A stretch of 5,162 nucleotides of DNA. It comes from Spirochaetales bacterium (GTDB lineage: Bacteria; Spirochaetota; Spirochaetia; SZUA-6; DRHE01). The translations under genes were made by a program, and so were the position numbers. The stretch's first letter is position 1, and every line of letters starts with the position of its first letter. The notes under the pieces are model-generated. The model made no database searches, had not been told where the DNA came from, and worked only from the letters and a program-made list of their open reading frames with translations. Of the stretch, positions 1 through 5,162 are shown in pieces. Location of the stretch: NCBI GenBank assembly GCA_011049745.1, contig DRHE01000227.1, positions 1 to 5,162 on the forward strand, written 5' to 3'.

Positions 1-425
1 AGGTTAAGTATTGGATCGGTACTATGATTGAAATACCGCGTGCCGCACTTACCGCTGATAAAGTTGCAGAAGTTGCCGACTTTTTTTCTTTTGGCACCAA
101 TGATCTGACGCAAATGACCTTTGGCTATTCCAGGGATGATGCCGGTGTATTCCTGCCGGAATATATTGAAAATGGCATATTAGAGAATGATCCTTTCCAG
201 GCGCTTGATCAGGAAGGAGTCGGCCAACTGGTTGACATGGGTATCTCCAGGGGGAGATCAGTCAAACCCGATCTAAAGATAGGTATCTGCGGAGAACATG
301 GGGGAGAACCTTCATCAATAGATTTTTGCTATCGTGTGGGAATGAACTATGTATCCTGTTCTCCCTACCGGGTCCCAATTGCCCGTCTTGCTGCCGCACA
401 GGCAGTGCTCAGAAATAGGAAATAA
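1..425 (+). CDS. ppdK: Pyruvate, phosphate dikinase, C-terminal fragment (5' end outside window)
   Basis: This is the end of PPDK, which reversibly converts pyruvate, ATP and phosphate to PEP, AMP and pyrophosphate in the cytoplasm. Many anaerobes use it in glycolysis in place of pyruvate kinase. The first full codon is at position 3 and the frame is open to the left edge, so the ATG at 24 is an internal Met (context [14 protein letters not shown]). Only about 140 of the usual ~880-900 residues are present, all from the PEP/pyruvate-binding TIM barrel. Visible family motifs are [43 protein letters not shown] and [20 protein letters not shown]. The Cys of GICGEHGG (codon 288-290) matches the family's catalytic cysteine, which handles the enolpyruvate proton. 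The second half of the C-terminal domain is intact, with no frameshift. PEP synthase and PTS enzyme I share this fold, but the CGEHGG and [17 protein letters not shown] segments are specific to PPDK. The gene ends at TAA 423-425, 31 bases before a strong terminator. Confidence 0.96.
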   Translation, partial: VKYWIGTMIEIPRAALTADKVAEVADFFSFGTNDLTQMTFGYSRDDAGVFLPEYIENGILENDPFQALDQEGVGQLVDMGISRGRSVKPDLKIGICGEHGGEPSSIDFCYRVGMNYVSCSPYRVPIARLAAAQAVLRNRK

Positions 426-456
426 AGAGTATAAAAGCTTAGACTAAAATACCTGG

Positions 457-500
457 AGCCGGTGCCCATGATTATGAAAATGGGCACCGGCTTTTATTTT
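457..500 (+). terminator. Rho-independent terminator of ppdK
   Basis: A perfect 13-bp, G+C-rich stem pairs 457-469 (AGCCGGTGCCCAT) with 480-492 (ATGGGCACCGGCT) around a 10-base loop. It is followed on the plus strand by a T-rich tail (TTTATTTT, 493-500). It starts 31 bases after the ppdK stop, so it fits as the terminator of that gene. On the minus strand the same hairpin lies immediately after the helicase stop codon, but no clean U-tract follows there. It may therefore only stabilise the 3' end or terminate weakly for the helicase transcript. Confidence 0.9.
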
Positions 501-2503
501 ACCGCTAATAACTTCTTCAAGTCGCTGAAATAACGATTAGCCTGATCAGGAGTAACCGGAACCTCTTTTTCCTGAATTCTTAAGAGCTCTTCAGGCAGCT
601 CAGCAATAAAAGGTGATGGTTCAGTTTCGATTAATTTACCGTGTTTTTTCCTGGTAGCTGCGGCGCTGATATATAATTTGCTCATTGCCCGTGTAAGGGC
701 AACATAAAAGATCCGTCGCTCTTCTTCTATATTAATTTCTCCCGATTCCTGAGAACGAATATGGGGAATAATATCTTTTTCCGCTGCAGCAATAAAAACC
801 ACTTCAAATTCAAGACCCTTGGAGGCGTGTATGGTCATCAGGTTTATTCTATCCTGATCATTCTCTTCTGTTGAATCTTCCTGATTGGCAAGGGTGATCA
901 GGTTCAGATAATTAAAGAGACCTGGCTCCAGGTTTTCCGGGTCATTCTCGTAATCAGCCAGCGATTCAATGAGTCCCAGAATATAATAATCATATTTTAA
1001 TCTGGCGGTTGCCGGCTTCTGATATTCCTGAAACAGGAAGGCACGGTACTCAATGCTGTCAACCAGTGACTGCAGATTCAGAGCCATTTGCCTGCCGCTT
1101 AAAAATTTTTCCCTATACTGCTCAATGAGATTATAGAAGCTGCCTATTGATTCCCGCATTTTCTTATCTACTGCCGGTTGATCTTTTTCCGCGATCAAAG
1201 CAATAGAAGAAAAGTGAGAACAAGAGTTTTTTTCTGCTGTTTCTATAATAAATTCAAGTGCTTTCTTACCAATCCCCCGCCGTGGTGTATTGATAATTCG
1301 CAGCAGGTTTGTATTATCATCCGGGTTCGCCAGAACACGCAAATAGGCAATGAGATCCTTTACCTCTTTTCTCTGGTAAAAACTCAATCCACCCGATACC
1401 CGGTAAGGAAGATTTTCTCTGCGAAAAGCCTCTTCAAGTATTCTCATTAGATTATTTGTCCGTACTAAAACACCGAATTGGTTTAGGGGTATTCCCTGCT
1501 TAATTGCCAGTGAATGGATGTGGTCGGCAATAAAATCAGCTTCCTGGCGCTCATCTTCGGGAAAGAATATTTGAATATGTTCACCATCGCCGCCCTTGGT
1601 CCAGAGTTCTTTGCTTTTTCTTATCTTATTGTTGGCAATAAGACAATTGGCGGCAATCAGTATATTACGCATTGAACGGTAATTCTGCTCCAGTTTTATT
1701 TCCAGGCGTTCGGGGAAATCTCTTTCAAATCTGGTTATATTCTCGAAGCTGGCCCCGCGCCAGGAATATATGGATTGATCGTCATCACCCACAACACAGA
1801 TGTTACGGTGCTCTACTGCAAGGAGTTTTATTAATTCATATTGCCGGCTGGAGGTATCCTGGAACTCATCCACCATTATATATTGGAATTTGTTTTGATA
1901 GTAAGAGAGTGAATCAGGAAAAGAGTCGAATAATTTTACCGGCAGAACGATCAGATCATCAAAATCTACTGCATTCAATAGCTTTAAACGCGTGTTGTAT
2001 TCTTCAAAAATAGCACGGTACTGTTGTATCTCTTCATTCCAGGATTTCCGGGATGTTTTTATGGCAGATAATAACGCAGATATCTGCCAGGCATCCGTAA
2101 ATTCACTCTCAAAGTTAAGTTCGTGGAGCAGCTCTTTGATAAGGGATTGTTTGTCTGTCTGGTCGTATATAGTGAAATTACCCTTAAAACCAAGCAAGTC
2201 TCCGAACTTTATCAGTATTTTCAAACCCAGTGCATGAAAAGTGCAGACTGTCAGATCATTCAGCTTTTTTCTTTGATCAAGCGAGCGAATGCGTGCAACC
2301 ATTTCCCTGGCCGCCTTGTTGGTGAAAGTAACTGCCAGAATGGAAGAAAGGGGAATGCCGCTGCTGATAAGGCTGGAAATGCGGTGGGTAATTACCCGGG
2401 TTTTACCGGAGCCGGCTCCGGCAAGAATTAAAAGCGGACCTTTAAGGTTTGTTACAGCTTCATACTGCTGCCTGTTAAGCACACTGGAAAAATCATTTGT
2501 CAT
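494..2503 (-). CDS. pcrA: ATP-dependent 3'-5' DNA helicase, UvrD/PcrA/Rep family (superfamily 1A)
   Basis: This is a 669-residue cytoplasmic DNA helicase of the type that unwinds DNA 3'-5' using ATP, in excision repair, replication restart and removal of bound proteins. All SF1A motifs are present in order: Q-motif LNRQQYEAV (9-17), Walker A AGAGSGKT (28-35), Ia AVTFTNKAAREM (57-68), II VDEFQDT (211-217), III VVGDDDQSIYSWRGA (237-251), IV LEQNYRS (271-277), V LMTIHASKGLEFEVVFI (555-571) and VI EERRIFYVALTRA (594-606). Domain 2B lies between IV and V. No catalytic residue is missing. The length is close to E. coli Rep (~673) and shorter than typical PcrA/UvrD (~720-740). Only ~35 residues follow PSPFIAELP, so the usual C-terminal RNA-polymerase-binding (Tudor-like) domain appears absent. 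The family assignment is firm, but choosing among pcrA, uvrD and rep is not. A stop codon directly precedes the ATG (2501-2503), fixing the start. There is no clear Shine-Dalgarno, and the gene lies 11 bases after the COG2426 gene, so translational coupling is likely. Confidence 0.95.
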   Translation of the reverse strand: MTNDFSSVLNRQQYEAVTNLKGPLLILAGAGSGKTRVITHRISSLISSGIPLSSILAVTFTNKAAREMVARIRSLDQRKKLNDLTVCTFHALGLKILIKFGDLLGFKGNFTIYDQTDKQSLIKELLHELNFESEFTDAWQISALLSAIKTSRKSWNEEIQQYRAIFEEYNTRLKLLNAVDFDDLIVLPVKLFDSFPDSLSYYQNKFQYIMVDEFQDTSSRQYELIKLLAVEHRNICVVGDDDQSIYSWRGASFENITRFERDFPERLEIKLEQNYRSMRNILIAANCLIANNKIRKSKELWTKGGDGEHIQIFFPEDERQEADFIADHIHSLAIKQGIPLNQFGVLVRTNNLMRILEEAFRRENLPYRVSGGLSFYQRKEVKDLIAYLRVLANPDDNTNLLRIINTPRRGIGKKALEFIIETAEKNSCSHFSSIALIAEKDQPAVDKKMRESIGSFYNLIEQYREKFLSGRQMALNLQSLVDSIEYRAFLFQEYQKPATARLKYDYYILGLIESLADYENDPENLEPGLFNYLNLITLANQEDSTEENDQDRINLMTIHASKGLEFEVVFIAAAEKDIIPHIRSQESGEINIEEERRIFYVALTRAMSKLYISAAATRKKHGKLIETEPSPFIAELPEELLRIQEKEVPVTPDQANRYFSDLKKLLAVK

Positions 2504-2514
2504 TTATTAGCCGT

Positions 2515-2988
2515 TTATTTAAGAAAGATATTTAGCGCTTTTATGCCCAGGACTGAAACCAGGGTAACAATGAATCCGGCGATGATGACCCCGGCAGCTA
2601 TGGCGGTAAAGGATTTTCGCTTTTTCATGGCTAAAACCCAGGCGCCTAAAGCCCCGGTGTACGCCCCGGTAATAGGTAAGGGAATGGCAACAAATATAAC
2701 CAGGCCCCAATAGCCGAAACGGTTGATCTTTTCCTCTATCCGTTTTCTGGAGCGTTTTACTATTTTGTCAAAAATAACCCGATAGAAGCGCAAAAAATAG
2801 AAAATTCGGTGCAGTGTTGAGAGAAAGAGGAATACAAGCGGTCCAACCAGAATGTTAGTCCCTACGCAGATCAGATAGGCCGGTACTATGGGCATCCCCT
2901 GTGAGAGTGCATAAGGGATTGCTCCTCTTAACTCCGAGATGGGCAAAAGGGAGAGCAGTATCGAGTATAAAATAATCTGCATCTGCAC
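2515..2988 (-). CDS. COG2426-type small multidrug export family membrane protein
   Basis: This is a 157-residue integral inner-membrane protein of the family called 'putative small multidrug export protein' (Pfam Sm_multidrug_ex / COG2426). No transport substrate is firmly known for the family, and the export name should be read as provisional. The family signatures SELRGAIPYAL (18-28) and FVAIPLPITGAYTGALGAW (99-117) are both clear. Hydrophobic stretches fall at about 5-27, 34-62, 93-121 and 128-155. A strongly basic amphipathic loop lies between the second and third (about 67-90, rich in K and R). The length is normal for the family. The start is a GTG (2986-2988) with AGGAG (complement of 2996-3000) seven bases upstream. 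Met3, encoded by an ATG at 2980-2982, is less well placed. The gene is first in a two-gene minus-strand unit with the helicase and is divergent from the methyltransferase. I infer co-transcription from the 11-base gap. There is no evident functional link to DNA repair. Confidence 0.88.
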   Translation of the reverse strand: MQMQIILYSILLSLLPISELRGAIPYALSQGMPIVPAYLICVGTNILVGPLVFLFLSTLHRIFYFLRFYRVIFDKIVKRSRKRIEEKINRFGYWGLVIFVAIPLPITGAYTGALGAWVLAMKKRKSFTAIAAGVIIAGFIVTLVSVLGIKALNIFLK

Positions 2989-2995
2989 AGCATAG

Positions 2996-3000
2996 CTCCT
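2996..3000 (-). promoter_or_regulatory. Shine-Dalgarno deciding the GTG start of the COG2426 gene
   Basis: The minus strand reads AGGAG here, seven bases before the GTG at 2988. A nearby ATG (2992-2994 region) is only two bases away from it and out of frame, giving a short unrelated reading frame. The spacing therefore supports the GTG start. Confidence 0.75.
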
Positions 3001-3008
3001 GGTTCAAT

Positions 3009-3037
3009 TTGACAAGTTTGGGAATAATAAACATAAT
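3009..3037 (+). promoter_or_regulatory. Sigma70-type promoter of the methyltransferase gene
   Basis: A perfect -35 box TTGACA (3009-3014) is separated by 17 bases from CATAAT (3032-3037), which matches the -10 consensus at five of six positions. The expected transcription start is at about 3044, only some three bases before the ATG at 3047. The mRNA would thus be essentially leaderless. This is read from the sequence and has not been experimentally shown. Confidence 0.7.
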
Positions 3038-3052
3038 ACGAGCATTATGCAA
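3024..3052 (-). promoter_or_regulatory. Candidate promoter for the COG2426-helicase unit
   Basis: On the minus strand TTGCAT (3052-3047) and TATTAT (3029-3024) are 17 bases apart. The -10 matches consensus at five of six positions but the -35 at only three. A start near 3017 would give a leader of about 28 bases before the GTG, enough to hold the AGGAG. It overlaps the plus-strand promoter completely. In such a short gap some promoter must exist, but this particular one is a weak match. Confidence 0.35.
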
Positions 3053-3781
3053 CTGTTTCCGGTTGAATGCCCGCGCTGTAGAGAGAAGTTGCGGCGAAAT
3101 GGTGAAACTCTCAACTGCTCCGGCTGCGGTATAATCTATCCCCGGAATTCAGGTATCACCGATTTTCTTACCTCCCTTTCTCTTGCTACAGAACTGATGG
3201 GTATCTGTGATTATTTTGATAATTTCGCGGTTAATTATGACAGTATGATTGTAACAATGGTAGAAGAGCTGAAATGTCCCTGGTGGGAATATTCTGAATT
3301 AATAGAGAGAGTGATGGTTGAAGCGCGGAAGAAACTGATTGTGGATCTAGGGTGCGGGACCTCCTTTCCGGTAGGATCTTTCATTCCAGCTGATTCCCAT
3401 TATCTGGGCCTGGATATATCTTTTGAAATGCTGAAACAGAGCCATTCTCTCTTTGAGGATAATTCAAATGCCTCTTTCTGGCGAATCGATGTTGAACGGC
3501 TGCCACTACACGATAATAGCGCCGATTTATGTCTGGCTTTTTTCAGCTTTAATGTTTTTATAAACCTGGAAGAAATAATAAGGCAAGCAAACAGAGTTCT
3601 TAAGGCTGACGGAGAGTTTTTCGGCAACATTGCCTTGACTCTGCCGCAGGAGAATTCACTCCAGCCATTCAGGCGTATCTCTGCACAGCAGCTTAAAAAA
3701 TTGCTGACAGGCCTTGGGCGCCGTGGCAGAGAGCTTGTTACTGAAAGAAGGGGCGATATTCTGTTTTTTCATCTAAAATAG
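3047..3781 (+). CDS. Zinc-ribbon class I SAM-dependent methyltransferase
   Basis: This is a predicted cytoplasmic methyltransferase of 244 residues; the substrate is unknown. The N-terminus is a four-cysteine zinc ribbon: CPRC at 8-11 and CSGC at 24-27, then IIYPRNSGITDFL, which resembles Trm112-like or RlmA-like N-terminal modules. The Rossmann methyltransferase domain follows. It has motif I VDLGCGT (99-105, SAM-binding glycines), the acidic end of strand 2 at D123 (GLDIS), IDVERLPL (147-154, adenine-contacting D148), SADLCLAFFSFNVF (158-171) and RVLKADGEFF. The start at 3047 is required to keep the first cysteine pair, no better upstream start exists in frame, and there is no Shine-Dalgarno, which fits a leaderless transcript. 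The gene is divergent from the COG2426 gene. Near its 3' end a T6 run (3764-3769) is followed in the -1 frame by a further 42 open codons, so the true C-terminus may be longer. RNA, quinone or small-molecule methylation are all possible; the sequence alone does not decide. Confidence 0.87.
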   Translation: MQLFPVECPRCREKLRRNGETLNCSGCGIIYPRNSGITDFLTSLSLATELMGICDYFDNFAVNYDSMIVTMVEELKCPWWEYSELIERVMVEARKKLIVDLGCGTSFPVGSFIPADSHYLGLDISFEMLKQSHSLFEDNSNASFWRIDVERLPLHDNSADLCLAFFSFNVFINLEEIIRQANRVLKADGEFFGNIALTLPQENSLQPFRRISAQQLKKLLTGLGRRGRELVTERRGDILFFHLK

Positions 3782-3897
3782 AATACCCGCGTTTCTCGAA
3801 CTTTCACAGAATACTGTGCGGAATCACATATAATCTCTATCAGAAACTTGGTATTCAAAAGCGAATGGATCTGCTGAAATTAACAAGGCATGAATAA
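3769..3897 (+). pseudogene. Possible out-of-frame C-terminal extension of the methyltransferase (or gene remnant)
   Basis: In the reading frame -1 relative to the methyltransferase, 42 codons are open from the T6 run to TAA at 3895-3897. The peptide includes NFHRILCGITYNLY and KLGIQKRMDLLKLTRHE, a plausible charged helical tail. This frame has no ATG, GTG or TTG start well placed upstream; the previous in-frame stop is TGA at 3742-3744. One extra T in the T6 run would join the two frames into a protein of about 283 residues. A chance opening of this size is quite possible, so this is a hypothesis. I recognise no family in the tail. Confidence 0.25.
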
Positions 3898-4023
3898 TGC
3901 ATAAACTACCGGAAAGCTTGTTGCCATCGGGACAATGATTTTGTAGAATCACTAACTGACTGGTATAAAAGTACCAAACAACTGACACTACCTTACTGTT
4001 ATTACCTTTAACAGGAGTGTTTT
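3898..4023 (+). promoter_or_regulatory. Upstream region of the membrane protein gene, with promoter and leader hairpin
   Basis: The 126 bases before the membrane-protein gene hold a sigma70-like pair: TTGCCA (3921-3926) and TAGAAT (3944-3949), spaced 17 bases, each matching consensus at five of six positions. The start would be at about 3956, giving a leader of ~68 bases. Near the 5' end of that leader TGGTA (3961-3965) can pair with TACCA (3972-3976). The 7-base direct repeat AACTGAC (3954-3960 and 3980-3986) flanks this hairpin. I see no known riboswitch or attenuator. Confidence 0.55.
4013..4017 (+). promoter_or_regulatory. Shine-Dalgarno of the membrane protein gene
   Basis: AGGAG is six bases upstream of the ATG at 4024, an optimal spacing that fixes this start. 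It contrasts with the methyltransferase gene, which has no such site. Confidence 0.85.
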
Positions 4024-4866
4024 ATGTCTAAAATACGTGTCTTGCTTAAATTATTTGCGGGAGCAGTTATCTACACAGCTGCGGCTATCATCAGTAATCT
4101 GATTTTCCCCATGTCTCAAGAAATGGCTGCCCTTCCTCCGGAAGAAGCCTGGTTTGCCTTTCCATCACTGGTTATTGCCGGATTTATTTATTCTGCAGTA
4201 ATTCTGTTCGTTTGCAATAACTCTCGGAAATCAGGACTTCGACGGACTATTCAACTTACAGCTCTTATTATCGGAGTAAATGTAATAATGACCCAGATAG
4301 AAACTCTCTATTTCCAGGCGGCTTTTCCCATAATTAGTGATAGGGAGATGACCGGTCTTTTTATCCGAGGAATTCTTGTTCACCTGTTATTTGTTCCTTC
4401 TGCTGCTGCCATTTTCTCCAAGAAGTCAATAAAACTAGAAAAAGAGTTCGTATGGTCATCATCCTGGTGGAAATATGCTCTGGCAGTTCTTGTGTATGTA
4501 CCGGTGTATTTGGGATTTGGAATGATTGCCCAGCTGTCTCCGGCATTGAAGGAAGAATACGCCGAATGGATATTGAATCCCAGATTAATCCAGCTATTAC
4601 CGCTTTGGACGCTCTTCCGGGGAGCTCTCTGGATTTTGCTGGTGCTTGTGACAATGGATCTGTTTGTTGAAAGAAAAAAAGGTATTATTGCTGTCATTCT
4701 GATTTTTACTGTTTTTACAGCTGTAGGTCTGATTCATCCATCGGTTTTAATGTCTCCAACCCTCAGAGCTGTCCATTTTTTTGAAATAACTGCCTCCATG
4801 ACCCTGTACGGTTTTATTTCAGTAAAACTGATATCCAAAAGAAACAAAGCGTCTGAAGATATGTAA
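4024..4866 (+). CDS. Polytopic inner-membrane protein of unknown function (about 8 TM segments)
   Basis: This 280-residue protein has no assigned function. Hydrophobic segments fit about eight transmembrane helices, at roughly 7-28, 43-64, 76-97, 111-132, 149-170, 192-214, 219-240 and 250-270. A basic, lysine-rich loop (133-141) lies between helices 4 and 5, and the C-terminus is short and charged (SKRNKASEDM). The first helix starts after a short basic N-terminus (K3, R5, K9) and reads as a signal anchor, without a cleavage site I can defend. The segment MTQIETLYFQAAFP (89-102), with a Gln-Glu pair inside a hydrophobic context, looks like a conserved functional motif. I recall similar MSQIE-type segments in uncharacterised bacterial membrane proteins, but this is memory and not a search. 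There are no nucleotide-binding, protease or transporter signatures. The gene stands alone with its own promoter-like sequence and a good Shine-Dalgarno. Codon use looks like its neighbours, so there is no sign of recent transfer. Confidence 0.8.
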   Translation: MSKIRVLLKLFAGAVIYTAAAIISNLIFPMSQEMAALPPEEAWFAFPSLVIAGFIYSAVILFVCNNSRKSGLRRTIQLTALIIGVNVIMTQIETLYFQAAFPIISDREMTGLFIRGILVHLLFVPSAAAIFSKKSIKLEKEFVWSSSWWKYALAVLVYVPVYLGFGMIAQLSPALKEEYAEWILNPRLIQLLPLWTLFRGALWILLVLVTMDLFVERKKGIIAVILIFTVFTAVGLIHPSVLMSPTLRAVHFFEITASMTLYGFISVKLISKRNKASEDM

Positions 4867-4894
4867 ATTCCCTCAGAGTTATCTCTGCATATAA

Positions 4895-5032
4895 ATGAAG
4901 AAAGAAATCGCCGGGATTGTAGTGTCTTGCACAAATGCACATTGCCGGTGTATTGATCGTAGCGGTGAGAAAGGCATGGCGGTGCTTAGAGAGGCTGTCT
5001 TTCTCTTTTTGAGTCGTCGGCTGGATCGTTGA
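4895..5032 (+). CDS. Possible small ORF, 45 codons, unknown function
   Basis: An ATG at 4895 opens 45 codons ending at TGA 5030-5032. The peptide begins MKKEIAGIVVSCTNAHCRC, with three cysteines and a histidine in CTNAHCRC. It ends with a hydrophobic and basic helix-like stretch (AVLREAVFLFLSRRLDR). It lies 28 bases after the membrane-protein gene on the same strand. Against it, there is no Shine-Dalgarno, it is short, and no family is recognised. It could equally be chance or the decayed remains of a gene. Confidence 0.2.
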   Translation: MKKEIAGIVVSCTNAHCRCIDRSGEKGMAVLREAVFLFLSRRLDR

Positions 5033-5053
5033 CAAATTCGGTAACCTGTCAAC
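5028..5053. repeat. Inverted repeat GTTGACA / TGTCAAC, operator-like
   Basis: GTTGACA (5028-5034) and its exact reverse complement TGTCAAC (5047-5053) are separated by 12 bases. A third TTGACA follows at 5069. The geometry suits a dimeric regulator binding upstream of the promoter-like pair at 5069-5098, but no regulator is identified and a chance origin is possible. Confidence 0.35.
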
Positions 5054-5068
5054 CCTCGCCGGCTCACC

Positions 5069-5098
5069 TTGACACCCCATCCTCAGAGTTGTTAGAAT
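5069..5098 (+). promoter_or_regulatory. Sigma70-like promoter reading towards the right edge
   Basis: TTGACA (5069-5074, perfect) and TAGAAT (5093-5098, five of six) are 18 bases apart. The start would be at about 5105, just before an ATG at 5111. This suggests that a plus-strand gene or RNA begins at the window edge. Confidence 0.45.
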
Positions 5099-5110
5099 AT
5101 TTTACTCTCA

Positions 5111-5162
5111 ATGACCGATTCCGTGGAACTTTACAACGCTCATGTTATTGATCTCCGCATTG
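5111..5162 (+). CDS. Possible start of a plus-strand gene cut by the window end
   Basis: An ATG at 5111 opens 17 codons (MTDSVELYNAHVIDLRI) to the edge, preceded in frame by TAG at 5093. There is no Shine-Dalgarno, but a promoter-like pair ends 12 bases upstream, so this would be another leaderless or near-leaderless transcript. The fragment is too short to identify, and the true start could lie beyond the window. Confidence 0.25.
   Translation, partial: MTDSVELYNAHVIDLRI

Larger units (their letters stand above)
4867..5110. other. Intergenic region without a certain gene
   Basis: No strong terminator follows the membrane-protein gene. A small perfect hairpin, CAGAG-TTAT-CTCTG (4874-4887), starts seven bases after the stop but lacks a T-tract. 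A second weak hairpin (AGAGA 4988-4992 with TCTCT 5002-5006, followed by TTTT) could terminate poorly on the plus strand. Other contents are a possible small ORF (4895-5032), a 7-bp inverted repeat of GTTGACA (5028-5053) and a promoter-like pair (5069-5098), listed separately. I see no tRNA, insertion-sequence end or known RNA element. Confidence 0.5.

Noticed and set aside
1178..2510. Several plus-strand ORFs of 73-113 codons opposite the helicase gene
   Set aside because: They are antisense shadows of a fully motif-supported helicase, overlap one another, lack start signals and show low-complexity, non-protein-like composition.
2855..3052. A 65-codon minus-strand ORF over the divergent promoter region
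   Set aside because: It overlaps the COG2426 gene in another frame and would start within the methyltransferase start codon. The COG2426 frame has family motifs and a Shine-Dalgarno.
3805..3818. Hairpin CACAG-AATA-CTGTG as a terminator for the methyltransferase
   Set aside because: The 5-bp stem is perfect but is followed by CGGAATC, with no T-tract, so it does not meet the form of an intrinsic terminator.
4361..4940. Minus-strand ORFs across and beyond the membrane-protein gene
   Set aside because: They are mostly antisense to a gene with a clear Shine-Dalgarno and hydrophobic periodicity. Their translations show no domain or membrane pattern.
4928..4941. TGCACA-AA-TGCACA short tandem motif as an operator
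   Set aside because: Only two 6-base copies, without a promoter nearby and inside a possible small ORF; too little to support a regulatory call.
4814..5080. Minus-strand ORFs of 62 and 88 codons in the right intergenic region
   Set aside because: They overlap each other in two frames, lack ribosome binding sites and have no recognisable motif. One also runs into the 3' end of the membrane-protein gene.
4871..5090. Direct repeat CCTCAGAGTT at 4871-4880 and 5081-5090
   Set aside because: Ten bases repeated once over 210 bases, with a near copy inside the preceding gene (4761), is compatible with chance. No mobile-element ends accompany it.

Overview
The window is an ordinary bacterial chromosome segment of moderate G+C. 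It holds one partial and four complete protein-coding genes. I see no rRNA or tRNA gene, CRISPR array, insertion sequence or phage gene. The gene set is a glycolytic-type PPDK, a compact UvrD/Rep-type helicase of about 670 residues, a COG2426 'small multidrug export' protein and a zinc-ribbon methyltransferase. My best guess is an anaerobe such as a free-living spirochaete, or alternatively a clostridium. That assignment is a tentative impression, not a result.

Layout. (1) Positions 1-425, plus strand: the last ~140 codons of ppdK (pyruvate, phosphate dikinase), followed by a strong intrinsic terminator at 457-500. (2) Positions 494-2988, minus strand: a two-gene unit, transcribed as the COG2426 membrane protein and then, 11 bases later, the superfamily 1 helicase. 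The helicase converges on ppdK, and its stop codon lies inside the ppdK terminator T-tract. (3) Positions 2989-3046: a very short divergent intergenic region. It holds a good sigma70-type promoter for the plus-strand methyltransferase and a weaker, interlocked one for the minus-strand pair. (4) Positions 3047-3781, plus strand: a zinc-ribbon plus class I SAM methyltransferase that looks leaderless. An open reading frame in the -1 register continues 42 codons beyond its stop, starting at a T6 run. (5) Positions 4024-4866, plus strand: a polytopic inner-membrane protein of unknown function, with its own promoter and Shine-Dalgarno sequence. (6) Positions 4867-5162: no certain gene. It contains a possible 45-codon ORF, a cluster of TTGACA/TGTCAA motifs, a promoter-like pair and possibly the first codons of a gene cut by the window end.

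The genes do not form an obvious common pathway. PPDK interconverts PEP and pyruvate, the helicase acts in DNA repair and replication restart, and the other three have no defined substrate. I did not find a convincing new biological system. The points most worth checking are the possible frameshift at the methyltransferase 3' end, the leaderless start with overlapping divergent promoters, and the motif cluster near the right edge.
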